This document shows, one piece after another, positions 31,827 through 41,345 of a DNA stretch of 53,999 bases. The first letter of the stretch is position 1; each line of letters begins with the position of its first letter. This DNA comes from an uncultured Streptococcus sp. (lineage in GTDB: Bacteria; Bacillota; Bacilli; Lactobacillales; Streptococcaceae): assembly GCF_943912555.1 (NCBI RefSeq), contig NZ_CALTUR010000001.1, forward strand, positions 1-53,999. The letters are read 5' to 3'. The notes under the pieces are model-generated. The model made no database searches and was not told where the DNA came from. It saw only the letters and a list, made by a program, of their open reading frames with translations. The position numbers were made by a program, and so were the translations under genes.

Positions 31827-33098
31827 TTATTCACCAAATTTTTGTTTGATTGTTTCTTTAATCAATGTTACAGCATCGTTAGCAGCTGTTTTAGCGTCTT
31901 TCTTACCGCTTACAGAGTCAAAGAGCATGTTAGCAGCTGGTTCCCAAACTGCAGACATTTGAGAGATGTTTGGCATTGGTTGAGCGTTCTTGAACTGTTT
32001 GATAACAGCTGTTGTCAACTCATCGTTTTTACCTTCAGCGTATGAACGAGCTTCAGTGTTAGCTGGGATTTCGTTAGTTTTATCGTAGAAGGCTTTTTGT
32101 TGTTCAGTTGAAACAAGGAAGTCTACAAATTTTTGTGCTCCTTCAAGGTTCTTAGTGCTTGATGGGATGATCCAAGCTTTACCACCACCGAATGCTGCGT
32201 AGTCTTTTCCGTTTGGAAGAGTTGGGATAGTTGCAACACCGTAGTTTACTTTAGCATCTTTGAAGGCTTGAGCTTTCCAAGGTCCATCGATAATAGCAGC
32301 TGTTTTACCTTCTTGGAATTGAGTTTGGATTAAGTTTCCAGCAGCTGTACCATCTTGCATACCTTTAGGCCATTTTTCATACCAAGATTTAGCGTAGTTG
32401 ATACCTGCGATAGAACCGTCGTTTGCAAGACCGATGTCTTTAGCGTCTTTACCGTTTTGTCCGAATACGTAAGCACCGTTACCAGCAAGAAGTCCATATG
32501 CAAAGTAGAAGTTTGTCCAGTCAGCTAGGAAAGCAGAAGTTTTTCCATCTTCTCCAGCGAATGCGTATTTGCTATCTTTAGCAAGGTTTTCTAAGTCAGC
32601 AAAAGTTTTTGGAGCTTCTTTTACCAAGTCTTTGTTGTAGTACATAACAAGTGACTCGATAACGGCAGGAGCACCGTAAACTTTACCGTCAGCAGCTGTT
32701 ACAAGAGATTTAGTTTTATCATCTGTTTTAGCGCCGTCGCTCAATTTAACTTCTGAAAGTTGTCCGTCAGTACCAAGGCTACCTACACGGTCGTATGGTG
32801 CCATCATAACGTCAGCAGCTTGACCTGATTGGTTGTCAAGAGAAAGTTTGTCAAGACCACCAAGTTGGTCACCAGATTTGATGTTAACTTTTGTTCCTGA
32901 CTCTTTTTCGTAAGCTTTAGCAACTGTTTCAGCGAAAGCTTTGTATTGGTCTTCAACGTAAAGAGTGATTTCTTTCCCTGCAGATGAACCAGCATCAGCA
33001 GCTTTTTCAGCAGGTTTGCTTCCACAAGCTACCAAAAGCAAGCTAGCAAGTGTAACAGTTCCAAGCACAGCAGCGCTCTTCATGAATTTAGATGACAT
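31827..33098 (-). CDS. malX: Maltodextrin-binding lipoprotein MalX
   Basis: 423 residues. Signal peptide with lipobox LLVAC; Cys25 is the lipidated residue. Family 1 solute-binding fold with KEITLYVEDQYKAFAETVAK at the start of the mature domain and DGPWKAQAFKDAKVNYGV in the middle. Captures maltodextrins for MalCD. First gene of malXCD with the best promoter; codon use is strongly biased, in line with abundance. RBS AGGAGG. Confidence 0.96.
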   Translation of the reverse strand: MSSKFMKSAAVLGTVTLASLLLVACGSKPAEKAADAGSSAGKEITLYVEDQYKAFAETVAKAYEKESGTKVNIKSGDQLGGLDKLSLDNQSGQAADVMMAPYDRVGSLGTDGQLSEVKLSDGAKTDDKTKSLVTAADGKVYGAPAVIESLVMYYNKDLVKEAPKTFADLENLAKDSKYAFAGEDGKTSAFLADWTNFYFAYGLLAGNGAYVFGQNGKDAKDIGLANDGSIAGINYAKSWYEKWPKGMQDGTAAGNLIQTQFQEGKTAAIIDGPWKAQAFKDAKVNYGVATIPTLPNGKDYAAFGGGKAWIIPSSTKNLEGAQKFVDFLVSTEQQKAFYDKTNEIPANTEARSYAEGKNDELTTAVIKQFKNAQPMPNISQMSAVWEPAANMLFDSVSGKKDAKTAANDAVTLIKETIKQKFGE

Positions 33099-33136
33099 AG
33101 TGTATTCCTCCTAAAGAATAACAAATTTTATAATGA

Positions 33137-33195
33137 GGAAACGCAAACGTTTTCCTTTATGGCACTAGTATAACATAAATAGAAAACGGTTGCAA
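33137..33195 (-). promoter_or_regulatory. malX promoter with cre-like site and MalR operator
   Basis: Minus strand TTGCAA (33190-33195), 17 bp, TATACT (33167-33172). The MalR-type operator is GGAAACGCAAACGTTTTCC (33137-33155), just downstream of the start point. A cre-like AGAAAACGGTTGCA (33181-33194, 11 of 14 to TGAAARCGYTTWCA) overlaps the -35 box. MalR and CcpA control of this promoter is known for pneumococcus; here the sites are read from sequence. Confidence 0.8.
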
Positions 33196-33235
33196 GCATT
33201 TTTTTGAAAAAATTTTAAAAAATTTGGTAGAAAGG

Positions 33236-33270
33236 TAAACGCTTAAACGCTATCTTAAACGCTATATAAT
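33236..33270 (+). promoter_or_regulatory. Orphan promoter-like site with three TAAACGCT repeats
   Basis: TAAACGCT occurs at 33236, 33244 and 33256, followed by TATAAT (33265-33270). No convincing -35 box. It points toward malM, 300 bp away, but no gene of normal size starts in between; 33271-33471 is A/T-rich with nothing else recognised apart from a 17-codon frame without a ribosome site. Confidence 0.35.
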
Positions 33271-33471
33271 AGAAGAAAGATTATAAAATATTTTCCTCCT
33301 ATGAATAATTCAAATAGAGAGAAAACGATTGCTCGCTCTAGATATAGGAAATAGGCTCAATGTATTTCGAGATGGAATAAGAGAAGTTTTCTATAAGGTT
33401 TTATTTTTTTATAAATAATATATATACAAGCATGAAGAAAAACCCTTAAAAAAATAATCAAAAAAGTTTTT

Positions 33472-33532
33472 TAAAACCGCTTGCATTTATCAAAAAAATG
33501 AGATATACTTATCTTAACGCAAACGTTTGCGT
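33472..33532 (+). promoter_or_regulatory. malM promoter with cre-like site and MalR operator
   Basis: TTGCAT (33481-33486), 17 bp, TATACT (33504-33509). Operator ACGCAAACGTTTGCGT (33517-33532) is a perfect palindrome at the start point. A cre-like TAAAACCGCTTGCA (33472-33485, 11 of 14) overlaps the -35. The same arrangement as at malX, in the opposite orientation. Confidence 0.85.
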
Positions 33533-33577
33533 CCGTAAAAATGTAATATCTAACTATAAACACATGAGGTGCTTATT

Positions 33578-35095
33578 ATGAAAAAACGTCAAAGTGGTGT
33601 GTTGATGCACATTTCCTCTCTTCCAGGAGTATACGGAATCGGATCATTTGGTAAAAGTGCTTACGACTTCGTTGATTTCTTGGTTCGCACAAAACAATGT
33701 TACTGGCAAATCCTTCCACTAGGAACAACTAGTTACGGAGATTCTCCTTACCAGTCTTTCTCAGCCTTCGCAGGAAACACTCATTTTATCGATTTGGATA
33801 TCTTGGTGGAGCAAGGTTTGTTGCAAGCAAGTGACCTTGAAGGAGTTGACTTTGGTAGCGATGCGTCTGAAGTTGACTATGCGAAAATCTACTATGCACG
33901 TCGTCCTCTTTTAGAAAAAGCGGTAAAACGTTTCTTGGAAGTAGGAGATGTTAAAGATTTTGAAAAATTTGCTCAAGACAACCAATCATGGCTTGAACTC
34001 TTTGCAGAGTATATGGCCATCAAAGAGCATTTTGACAATCTTGCTTGGACTGAATGGCCAGATGCAGATGCTCGTGCTCGTAAAGCTTCAGCACTTGAAA
34101 GCTACCGTGAGCAATTGGCAGACAAGTTGGTTTACCACCGTGTGACTCAATACTTCTTCTTCCAACAATGGTTGAAATTGAAAGCCTACGCTAACGATAA
34201 CCATATTGAAATCGTTGGGGACATGCCAATCTACGTAGCGGAAGATTCAAGCGATATGTGGGCAAATCCACATCTCTTCAAGACAGATGTCAACGGTAAG
34301 GCGACTTGCATCGCAGGATGCCCACCAGATGAATTTTCTGCAACTGGTCAGCTTTGGGGTAACCCAATCTATGACTGGGAAGCAATGGACAAAGATGGTT
34401 ACAAATGGTGGATTGAACGCTTGCGTGAAAGCTTCAAAATCTACGACATCGTTCGTATCGACCACTTCCGTGGCTTCGAATCTTACTGGGAAATACCTGC
34501 TGGTTCCGATACAGCAGCACCTGGTGAGTGGGTCAAAGGTCCTGGCTACAAGCTTTTTGCAGCTGTTAAGGAAGAACTTGGTGAGTTAAACATCATCGCT
34601 GAAGACCTTGGTTTCATGACAGACGAAGTTATCGAATTGCGTGAACGTACTGGCTTCCCAGGAATGAAGATTCTTCAATTTGCCTTCAACCCAGAAGACG
34701 AAAGTATCGATAGCCCACACTTGGCACCTGCTAACTCAGTTATGTATACAGGAACTCACGATAACAATACGGTCCTTGGTTGGTACCGTAACGAGATCGA
34801 TGATGCGACTCGTGAGTACATGGCTCGTTACACGAACCGTAAAGAATACGAAACAGTGCCACATGCTATGCTTCGTACAGTCTTTTCATCAGTTAGCTTC
34901 ATGGCAATTGCAACTATGCAAGATTTACTAGAATTGGATGAGGCAGCTCGTATGAACTTCCCATCTACCCTTGGTGGAAACTGGTCTTGGCGTATGACTG
35001 AAGATCAATTGACACCAGCTGTCGAGGAAGGTTTGCTTGACTTGACAACAATTTATCGCCGAATCAACGAAAATTTGGTAGAATTAAAGAAATAA
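33578..35095 (+). CDS. malM: 4-alpha-glucanotransferase (amylomaltase) MalM
   Basis: 505 residues from ATG 33578 (GAGG about 8 bp upstream). GH77 enzyme: LPLGTTSYGDSPYQSFSAFA, the catalytic Asp region IVRIDHFRGFESYWEIPAG, the acid/base Glu in IIAEDLGFMTDEV and YTGTHDNNTVLGWY. It transfers glucan chains so that short maltodextrins can be elongated and then used by the phosphorylase downstream, releasing glucose. First gene of malMP. Confidence 0.96.
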   Translation: MKKRQSGVLMHISSLPGVYGIGSFGKSAYDFVDFLVRTKQCYWQILPLGTTSYGDSPYQSFSAFAGNTHFIDLDILVEQGLLQASDLEGVDFGSDASEVDYAKIYYARRPLLEKAVKRFLEVGDVKDFEKFAQDNQSWLELFAEYMAIKEHFDNLAWTEWPDADARARKASALESYREQLADKLVYHRVTQYFFFQQWLKLKAYANDNHIEIVGDMPIYVAEDSSDMWANPHLFKTDVNGKATCIAGCPPDEFSATGQLWGNPIYDWEAMDKDGYKWWIERLRESFKIYDIVRIDHFRGFESYWEIPAGSDTAAPGEWVKGPGYKLFAAVKEELGELNIIAEDLGFMTDEVIELRERTGFPGMKILQFAFNPEDESIDSPHLAPANSVMYTGTHDNNTVLGWYRNEIDDATREYMARYTNRKEYETVPHAMLRTVFSSVSFMAIATMQDLLELDEAARMNFPSTLGGNWSWRMTEDQLTPAVEEGLLDLTTIYRRINENLVELKK

Positions 35096-35119
35096 GATAA
35101 TATCAGGAGACACTTAAAC

Positions 35120-37378
35120 ATGTTATCACTACAAGAATTTGTACAAAATCGTTACAATAAAACCATTGCAGAATGTAGTAATGAAGAGCTTTACCTGGCT
35201 CTTCTTAACTACAGCAAGCTTGCAAGCAGCAAAAAACCAGTTAACACTGGTAAGAAAAAAGTTTACTACATCTCAGCTGAGTTCTTGATTGGTAAACTCT
35301 TGTCAAACAACTTGATTAACCTTGGTCTTTACGACGATGTCAAAAAAGAACTTGCAGCTGCAGGTAAAGACTTGATCGAAGTAGAAGAAGTTGAATTGGA
35401 ACCATCTCTTGGTAATGGTGGTTTGGGACGTTTGGCTGCCTGCTTTATCGACTCAATTGCGACTCTTGGTTTGAACGGTGACGGTGTTGGTCTTAACTAC
35501 CACTACGGTCTTTTCCAACAAGTTCTTAAAAACAACCAACAAGAAACAATTCCAAATGCATGGTTGACAGAGCAAAACTGGTTGGTTCGCTCAAGCCGTA
35601 GCTACCAAGTACCATTTGCTCACTTTACATTGACATCAACACTTTACGATATCGATGTACCTGGTTACAAGACAGAAACGAAGAACCGCTTACGTTTGTT
35701 TGACTTGGATTCAGTTGATTCTTCAATCATTAAAGACGGTATCAACTTTGATAAGACAGACATCGCTCACAACTTGACTCTTTTCCTTTACCCAGATGAT
35801 AGTGACCGTCAAGGTGAATTGCTCCGTATCTTCCAACAATACTTCATGGTTTCAAACGGTGCGCAATTGATCATCGAAGAAGCAATCGAAAAAGGAAGCA
35901 ACTTGCATGACCTTGCTGACTACGCAGTTGTCCAAATCAACGATACTCACCCATCAATGGTTATCCCTGAATTGATCCGTCTTTTGACTGCTCGTGGTAT
36001 CGAACTTGACGAAGCAATCTCAATCGTTCGTAGCATGACTGCCTACACTAACCACACAATCCTTGCTGAAGCCCTTGAAAAATGGCCTCTTGAATTCTTG
36101 CAAGAAGTGGTTCCTCACTTGGTACCAATCATCGAAGAATTGGACCGTCGTGTGAAAGCAGAAGTGAAAGATCCAGCTGTTCAAATTATTGACGAGAGCG
36201 GACGTGTTCACATGGCTCACATGGATATTCACTACGGATACAGTGTTAACGGGGTAGCAGCCCTCCATACTGAAATCTTGAAGAACTCTGAGTTGAAAGC
36301 CTTCTACGACCTTTACCCAGAAAAATTCAACAACAAAACAAACGGTATCACTTTCCGTCGTTGGCTCATGCATGCTAACCCAAGCTTGTCTCACTATTTG
36401 GATGAGATTATTGGACGTGGTTGGCACCATGAAGCTGATGAGCTTGAAAAACTTTTGTCATTCGAAGATAAAGCGGCCCTTAAAGCTAAACTTGAATATA
36501 TCAAGGCTCACAACAAACGTAAATTGGCTCGTCACTTGAAAGAACACCAAGGTGTGGAAATCAATCCAAACTCTATCTTTGACATCCAAATCAAACGTCT
36601 TCACGAGTACAAACGCCAACAAATGAACGCTTTGTACGTGATCCACAAATACCTTGATATCAAAGCTGGCAATATCCCTGCTCGTCCAATTACAATCTTC
36701 TTTGGTGGTAAAGCAGCTCCAGCCTACACAATCGCTCAAGACATCATCCACTTGATCCTTTGCATGTCAGAAGTGATTGCTAACGATCCAGCGGTAGCTC
36801 CACATTTGCAAGTAGTTATGGTTGAAAACTACAACGTTACTGCAGCAAGCTTCCTTATCCCAGCATGTGATATCTCAGAACAAATCTCACTTGCTTCTAA
36901 AGAGGCTTCAGGTACTGGTAACATGAAATTCATGTTGAACGGAGCTTTGACTCTTGGTACTATGGACGGAGCTAACGTGGAAATCGCTGAGTTGGTTGGC
37001 GACGAGAACATATACATCTTCGGTGAAGATTCAGAAACTGTTATCGATCTTTACGCAAAAGCAGCTTACAAATCAAGCGAATTCTACGCTCGTGAAGCTA
37101 TCAAACCATTGGTTGACTTCATCGTTAGTGATGCAGTTCTTGCAGCTGGAAACAAAGAGCGCTTGGAACGTCTTTACAATGAATTGATCAACAAAGACTG
37201 GTTCATGACTCTTCTTGACTTGGAAGACTACATCAAAGTCAAAGAGCAAATGTTGGCTGACTACGAAGACCGTGACGCATGGTTGGATAAAGTCATCGTT
37301 AATATTTCTAAAGCAGGATTCTTCTCATCTGACCGTACAATCGCTCAGTATAACGAAGATATCTGGCACTTGAACTAA
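35120..37378 (+). CDS. malP: Glycogen/maltodextrin phosphorylase MalP
   Basis: 752 residues. Typical motifs: [19 protein letters not shown] near the N-terminus, [28 protein letters not shown] and the PLP site [20 protein letters not shown] with the Schiff-base Lys. Releases glucose-1-phosphate from the non-reducing end. Twenty-four bases after malM, AGGAGA in between. Strong codon bias. Confidence 0.97.
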   Translation: MLSLQEFVQNRYNKTIAECSNEELYLALLNYSKLASSKKPVNTGKKKVYYISAEFLIGKLLSNNLINLGLYDDVKKELAAAGKDLIEVEEVELEPSLGNGGLGRLAACFIDSIATLGLNGDGVGLNYHYGLFQQVLKNNQQETIPNAWLTEQNWLVRSSRSYQVPFAHFTLTSTLYDIDVPGYKTETKNRLRLFDLDSVDSSIIKDGINFDKTDIAHNLTLFLYPDDSDRQGELLRIFQQYFMVSNGAQLIIEEAIEKGSNLHDLADYAVVQINDTHPSMVIPELIRLLTARGIELDEAISIVRSMTAYTNHTILAEALEKWPLEFLQEVVPHLVPIIEELDRRVKAEVKDPAVQIIDESGRVHMAHMDIHYGYSVNGVAALHTEILKNSELKAFYDLYPEKFNNKTNGITFRRWLMHANPSLSHYLDEIIGRGWHHEADELEKLLSFEDKAALKAKLEYIKAHNKRKLARHLKEHQGVEINPNSIFDIQIKRLHEYKRQQMNALYVIHKYLDIKAGNIPARPITIFFGGKAAPAYTIAQDIIHLILCMSEVIANDPAVAPHLQVVMVENYNVTAASFLIPACDISEQISLASKEASGTGNMKFMLNGALTLGTMDGANVEIAELVGDENIYIFGEDSETVIDLYAKAAYKSSEFYAREAIKPLVDFIVSDAVLAAGNKERLERLYNELINKDWFMTLLDLEDYIKVKEQMLADYEDRDAWLDKVIVNISKAGFFSSDRTIAQYNEDIWHLN

Positions 37379-37406
37379 GATACAAGTTTATACGAATACA
37401 TTTTGT

Positions 37407-37441
37407 AAAAAAGCGAGTTTCGATTGAAATTCGCTTTTTTT
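37407..37441 (+). terminator. malMP terminator
   Basis: AAAAGCGA (37409-37416) and TCGCTTTT (37431-37438) with inner TTTC/GAAA, then T-run. Confidence 0.88.
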
Positions 37442-37612
37442 GAATGAGGTGGATTTGGGTCAATTTTGTCTTAAAAAGATAGAAATCATAGACATATTGA
37501 AAGCTTGACACTCTCTTTCAACCTCATCTTTCTTTGTAGTTGATTACCTCATATTACTTGTATTCGCTTACATAAAGTATTATAATATGATTATAGGAAA
37601 GAAGGTGTTTTT

Positions 37613-37819
37613 ATGTGGAAAAAATATTTTTCAAAATATAAATGGACAGATTTATTTTGGATTTTATTTGTCATTTTGACCTGCCTCTTGGCGGGTAATA
37701 GTACTCTTTTTCCGCTTACCCATCAAGAAATCTCTTATCATGGGTGCTTATCGGGAATTACACTTGCCTTATTTCACTTGCTATTTATTGATAAGTTTGT
37801 TATCTCGAATCGAAAATAA
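37613..37819 (+). CDS. Small membrane protein
   Basis: 68 residues: MWKKYFSKYKWTDLFWILFV..., two hydrophobic segments (about 13-32 and 46-63). RBS AAGAAGG and a -10-like TATAAT (37581-37586) support a real gene. No family recognised. It is isolated between malP and rlmA(II). Confidence 0.6.
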   Translation: MWKKYFSKYKWTDLFWILFVILTCLLAGNSTLFPLTHQEISYHGCLSGITLALFHLLFIDKFVISNRK

Positions 37820-37885
37820 AGTTTAGAACTTAGAATTGGTAAATTTCCTAAATTTTTCGGATAGATAGTTTAAAAATTGAAATTT

Positions 37886-37918
37886 AAAACCGCATATCTT
37901 CTTGAAATGCGGTTTTTT
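37886..37918. terminator. Bidirectional terminator before rlmA
   Basis: AAAACCGCAT (37886-37895) pairs with ATGCGGTTTT (37907-37916), with A- and T-runs outside. Confidence 0.85.
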
Positions 37919-37925
37919 GTGTCAA

Positions 37926-38774
37926 TTATAGTACTTTCCCAACAAGTACCTCTGCTTCAATGGAAATCTCTATCAGTTGGCTCCAGTCAATCTTAGTCTG
38001 GTCGATGTGAAAGAGTAGGGGCGTCATGCTGAGTAGGGCTTGGAGCTGTTCTGCTGTGATAGTCTTAGTCAGAGAGGCAGTTTGGCTAGATAGGATGGTG
38101 AAGTGTTCTTGGAAATGATTTTTGATATCTTGGTTGGAATAATCCTTGTTTGTCAGTTGGTCTTGTACCTTCTGACGGAGTTCCTTGAGGTGATTTTTCG
38201 TTGGAATAACCTTTATCAGGATACCGTCCTTGGATAAAACGCGACGAAATTCTCCATAGTTGGCAGGCGAAAAGATATCAAGCAGGATATCCATACTGCC
38301 GTCTTTTATAGGAAGTCGTGCCAAGTCGCCTACAAACCAATTGACTGCCCAGTTGGGTTCACTCTTGGCAGCGATTTGGACGGAATCTTTGGAGATGTCA
38401 AAGGCATAGAAGGTTTTGTCAGGATACCTTTCTTGAAGCTTGCGAGAATAGAAACCTTCGCCACAACCGATATCTAAAATTGTTTTGGTAGTTTTTGAGC
38501 TTGCAAGTAAGTCCGAAATATCTTCTAAAATAGCCTGATAAAATCCAGCTTCTAGGATTTGCTGGCGGTTTTGAAAATTTTCCTTGTCGTAGTTAGCAGA
38601 TTGCTTGATTTGGGGAGCTAGGTTGACATAGCCAAACTTGGCTAAGTCAAAAGAATGGCGATTGTTGCATTTGAGACTAGTCTCTACCAGAGTCAGATTT
38701 TCTTGACAGATAGGGCAGGCAAAGGCACTAGCATAAGCAAAGCGTTGGAGTTTGGGTTTGAGGTTTGTATTCAT
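37926..38774 (-). CDS. rlmA: 23S rRNA (guanine-N1)-methyltransferase RlmA(II)
   Basis: 282 residues. N-terminal zinc finger (FACPICQENLTLVE, LKCNNRHSFDLAKFGYVNLA) and a Rossmann SAM domain (TILDIGCGEGFYSRKLQERY, YAFDISKDSVQIAAK, DILLDIFSPANYGEF). This is the RlmA(II)/TlrB group that methylates G748 of 23S rRNA in Gram-positives and influences binding of macrolides and telithromycin. The ribosome site before the ATG is poor. Single-gene unit. Confidence 0.9.
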   Translation of the reverse strand: MNTNLKPKLQRFAYASAFACPICQENLTLVETSLKCNNRHSFDLAKFGYVNLAPQIKQSANYDKENFQNRQQILEAGFYQAILEDISDLLASSKTTKTILDIGCGEGFYSRKLQERYPDKTFYAFDISKDSVQIAAKSEPNWAVNWFVGDLARLPIKDGSMDILLDIFSPANYGEFRRVLSKDGILIKVIPTKNHLKELRQKVQDQLTNKDYSNQDIKNHFQEHFTILSSQTASLTKTITAEQLQALLSMTPLLFHIDQTKIDWSQLIEISIEAEVLVGKVL

Positions 38775-38924
38775 AGTTTAAGTGTATCAAAAGAGACAAA
38801 TGAAAGCAACCTTAGGATGATTTGTAATAGAATTAAATAGTAGTATAATTACTTTTCAAAGTACCAAAATTAAATTGCTTTTATATACAAATTAATATAT
38901 AATAATAGCTAGGAGGAAATAAGT

Positions 38925-39203
38925 ATGTTAAAAGAAGTATTAAGCGTCGCAAAAGTTGCGAAAAAATCATCACTCTTTTTGGGTGGTGTTGCATTTGGTA
39001 CCCTTGGTTTGAAAATCTTAGCAAGTAAGGAAGCTAAAAAAGGTTATTCTAAAGCTTTGGCTAAGGCTTACAAATTAAAGGACGAGCTAGATGCATCTGT
39101 TTCTGTTGTGAAGCAACATGGAGACGATGTCTTGCAAGATGCCAAATATTTGTACGAGCAAGAGAAAAAAGAAGAGCAATTAGATAGCCTTATAGGGGAA
39201 TAA
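38925..39203 (+). CDS. Small membrane-associated protein paired with a P-type ATPase (DUF6110-like)
   Basis: 92 residues. A weakly hydrophobic helix (SSLFLGGVAFGTLGLKILAS, residues about 15-34) is followed by a long amphipathic Lys/Glu/Ala helix (KAYKLKDELDASVSVVKQHG, YLYEQEKKEEQL). RBS AGGAGG. One base separates its stop from the ATPase start, so the two are translated together. It resembles DUF6110 proteins that always accompany such ATPases. A regulatory or metal-delivery subunit is possible, not proven. Confidence 0.75.
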   Translation: MLKEVLSVAKVAKKSSLFLGGVAFGTLGLKILASKEAKKGYSKALAKAYKLKDELDASVSVVKQHGDDVLQDAKYLYEQEKKEEQLDSLIGE

Positions 39204-39204
39204 T

Positions 39205-41268
39205 ATGTCTTTTAAAGTGCTACATAGAGGATACCAACATATCCGACTATCATCTTCTTTTTCACTCACCTTGGATATTCAAGACTATCTTCGTTCCTTG
39301 GCGAGAGATGAAAAGGGGATTGAGTCTATCCAGTTTTACATGGATCAACAGCACTTTACTCTACGCATAAAAGAAGGCTTTTCTGTATTAGATAATGCAG
39401 AAGCCTTTTTAAAAAGAATTGATAAAGGGAAAGTTTCTGAGTTGATGACTCTTCCCATTCGTAGAGAAGAGAGTGCTTATTCTATTGTTTCAGGTGCAGC
39501 GATTAAGCGTATACTTTTTCGTAGTTTTGTGCCGTATCCTATTCGCTATATATGGACTTGTTATCAGGCTTTTGGCTATATTAGAGAAGCCTATCAAACC
39601 CTAGCGCGTAAGGAACTAACGATGGAGGTCTTGGACTGTTCGGCGATTTTATTGTCCTTGTTTATGAACCAATCCAAGACGGCTAGCAATATCATGTTTA
39701 TGCTTGATTTGGGGAATCATTTAGATCAGTGGTCCTTGAAAAAAACTGCAACAGATTTAGAACAGAGTCTTCTTGCAAAAGAGAGCGATGTATTCTTAGT
39801 GCAGGGCGATACAGTTGTTAGTATCAAGAGTTCCGATGTTCAAATAGGAGATGTCTTGGTCCTATCTCAAGGAAATGAAATTCTGTTTGATGGACAAGTA
39901 GTTTCAGGTTTAGGTACGGTCAACGAAAGTTCTTTGACGGGAGAGAGTTTTCCAGTTGAAAAAAGAGAGTCTGATTCGGTTTGTGCAAATACAGTATTAG
40001 AAACTGGAGAGTTACGCATTCGTGTAACCGATAATCAGATGAACAGCCGGGTTTTACAACTGATTGAGTTGATGAAGAAATCTGAAGAAAACAAGAAAAC
40101 GAAACAACGCTATTTCATCAAAATGGCGGACAAGGTCGTCAAATATAATTTCTTGGGGGCTGGTCTGACTTACCTATTAACAGGTTCTTTTTCTAAGGCT
40201 ATTTCTTTCCTATTGGTTGATTTCTCCTGCGCTTTGAAAATCTCTACTCCTGTAGCTTATTTGACAGCTATCAAGGAGGGGTTGAATCGTGAAATGGTGA
40301 TTAAGGATGGAGATGTTCTGGAGAAATACCTGGAAGTTGATACTTTCTTGTTTGATAAGACGGGAACAATTACAACTAGTTATCCGATAGTTGAAAAGGT
40401 GTTGCCTTTTGGGGACTATAGTGAGGAAGATATTCTCAGAATCAGTGCCTGTCTTGAGGAACACATTTATCATCCTATTGCTAATGCCATCGTCAAGCAA
40501 GCTGAGATAGAGGGGATTGAACATGAGGAAATGCATGGGAAACTCCAATATATCGCAAGCAAGGGGATCAAATCTCATATCGATGGGCAACCAGTTTTTA
40601 TTGGGAATTATGTCTTGATGCAGGATGAGCAGATTCATATCAGTTCAGAACAAAATGCTTTAATTGAAGAGTACAAGAGTCACTACAATCTCTTATTCTT
40701 AGCCTACCAGAATGAATTGATTGGAATGTTTTGCATCCATACTCCTTTGAGAAAAGAAGCAAAAGCAGCCTTGGAGAAACTTAAGGCACAAGGGAAAAAA
40801 TTGATTCTAGCAACAGGGGACACCTTGGTTAGAACAGAGGAATTAGTCAAAGATTTGCCCTTTGATCAGGTCTATACAGACTTGAAACCTGATGGGAAAT
40901 TTGAGTTAGTAGAGGAACTGCAGAAAGCAGGTCACACTATTTTGATGGTTGGAGATGGCTTGAATGACTCAGCTGCTCTAACCCTATCAGATATCGGTGT
41001 GGTGATGAATGAGAGTGCAGATATTTCTAAGCAGATGAGTGATATCTTATTGTTAGATAATCGCTTGGATTTCTTCCAAGAGTTGGATTCGCTATCATCA
41101 TCTTTGCAAACACTCATCAAGAAGAATATTCAAGATACCGTTGTCGTAAATAGTAGTTTGATTGGCTTTGGCTTATTTAATTGGCTCAGTCCTTCAAATC
41201 TCTCTATCTTACATAATCTAACAACCTTGCGCATTGTCCTGCGTAGCCTGTCTATTAAAAACAGATAG
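39205..41268 (+). CDS. P1-type cation-transporting ATPase
   Basis: 687 residues. N-terminal HMA-like but Cys-free domain (about 1-85), membrane helices, actuator motif SLTGESFPVEK, phosphorylation site FDKTGTITT, nucleotide-binding HP motif (EEHIYHPIANAIV) and hinge VGDGLNDSAALTLSDIGVVM. The transmembrane metal motif is SCALKISTPVAYL, lacking the CPC of copper or zinc pumps and closer to the CtpC-type manganese/other-metal exporters. The metal cannot be fixed from sequence. Co-translated with the small protein before it. Confidence 0.88.
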   Translation: MSFKVLHRGYQHIRLSSSFSLTLDIQDYLRSLARDEKGIESIQFYMDQQHFTLRIKEGFSVLDNAEAFLKRIDKGKVSELMTLPIRREESAYSIVSGAAIKRILFRSFVPYPIRYIWTCYQAFGYIREAYQTLARKELTMEVLDCSAILLSLFMNQSKTASNIMFMLDLGNHLDQWSLKKTATDLEQSLLAKESDVFLVQGDTVVSIKSSDVQIGDVLVLSQGNEILFDGQVVSGLGTVNESSLTGESFPVEKRESDSVCANTVLETGELRIRVTDNQMNSRVLQLIELMKKSEENKKTKQRYFIKMADKVVKYNFLGAGLTYLLTGSFSKAISFLLVDFSCALKISTPVAYLTAIKEGLNREMVIKDGDVLEKYLEVDTFLFDKTGTITTSYPIVEKVLPFGDYSEEDILRISACLEEHIYHPIANAIVKQAEIEGIEHEEMHGKLQYIASKGIKSHIDGQPVFIGNYVLMQDEQIHISSEQNALIEEYKSHYNLLFLAYQNELIGMFCIHTPLRKEAKAALEKLKAQGKKLILATGDTLVRTEELVKDLPFDQVYTDLKPDGKFELVEELQKAGHTILMVGDGLNDSAALTLSDIGVVMNESADISKQMSDILLLDNRLDFFQELDSLSSSLQTLIKKNIQDTVVVNSSLIGFGLFNWLSPSNLSILHNLTTLRIVLRSLSIKNR

Positions 41269-41288
41269 ATGAGAGTTATTAACAGAAA

Positions 41289-41321
41289 AAAGGAGTTACC
41301 TTTCTTGAGGTTAACTCCTTT
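41289..41321. terminator. Bidirectional terminator between the ATPase and tyrS
   Basis: AAAGGAGTTA (41289-41298) pairs with TTAACTCCTTT with one mismatch; A- and T-rich flanks. Confidence 0.8.
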
Positions 41322-41345
41322 GTTTATAGGTAAATGTTGAACAGT

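Noticed and set aside
33301..33354. 17-codon frame (MNNSNREKTIARSRYRK) in the malX-malM gap
   Set aside because: No ribosome site (TCCTCCT precedes it) and no sign of conservation that can be judged here.
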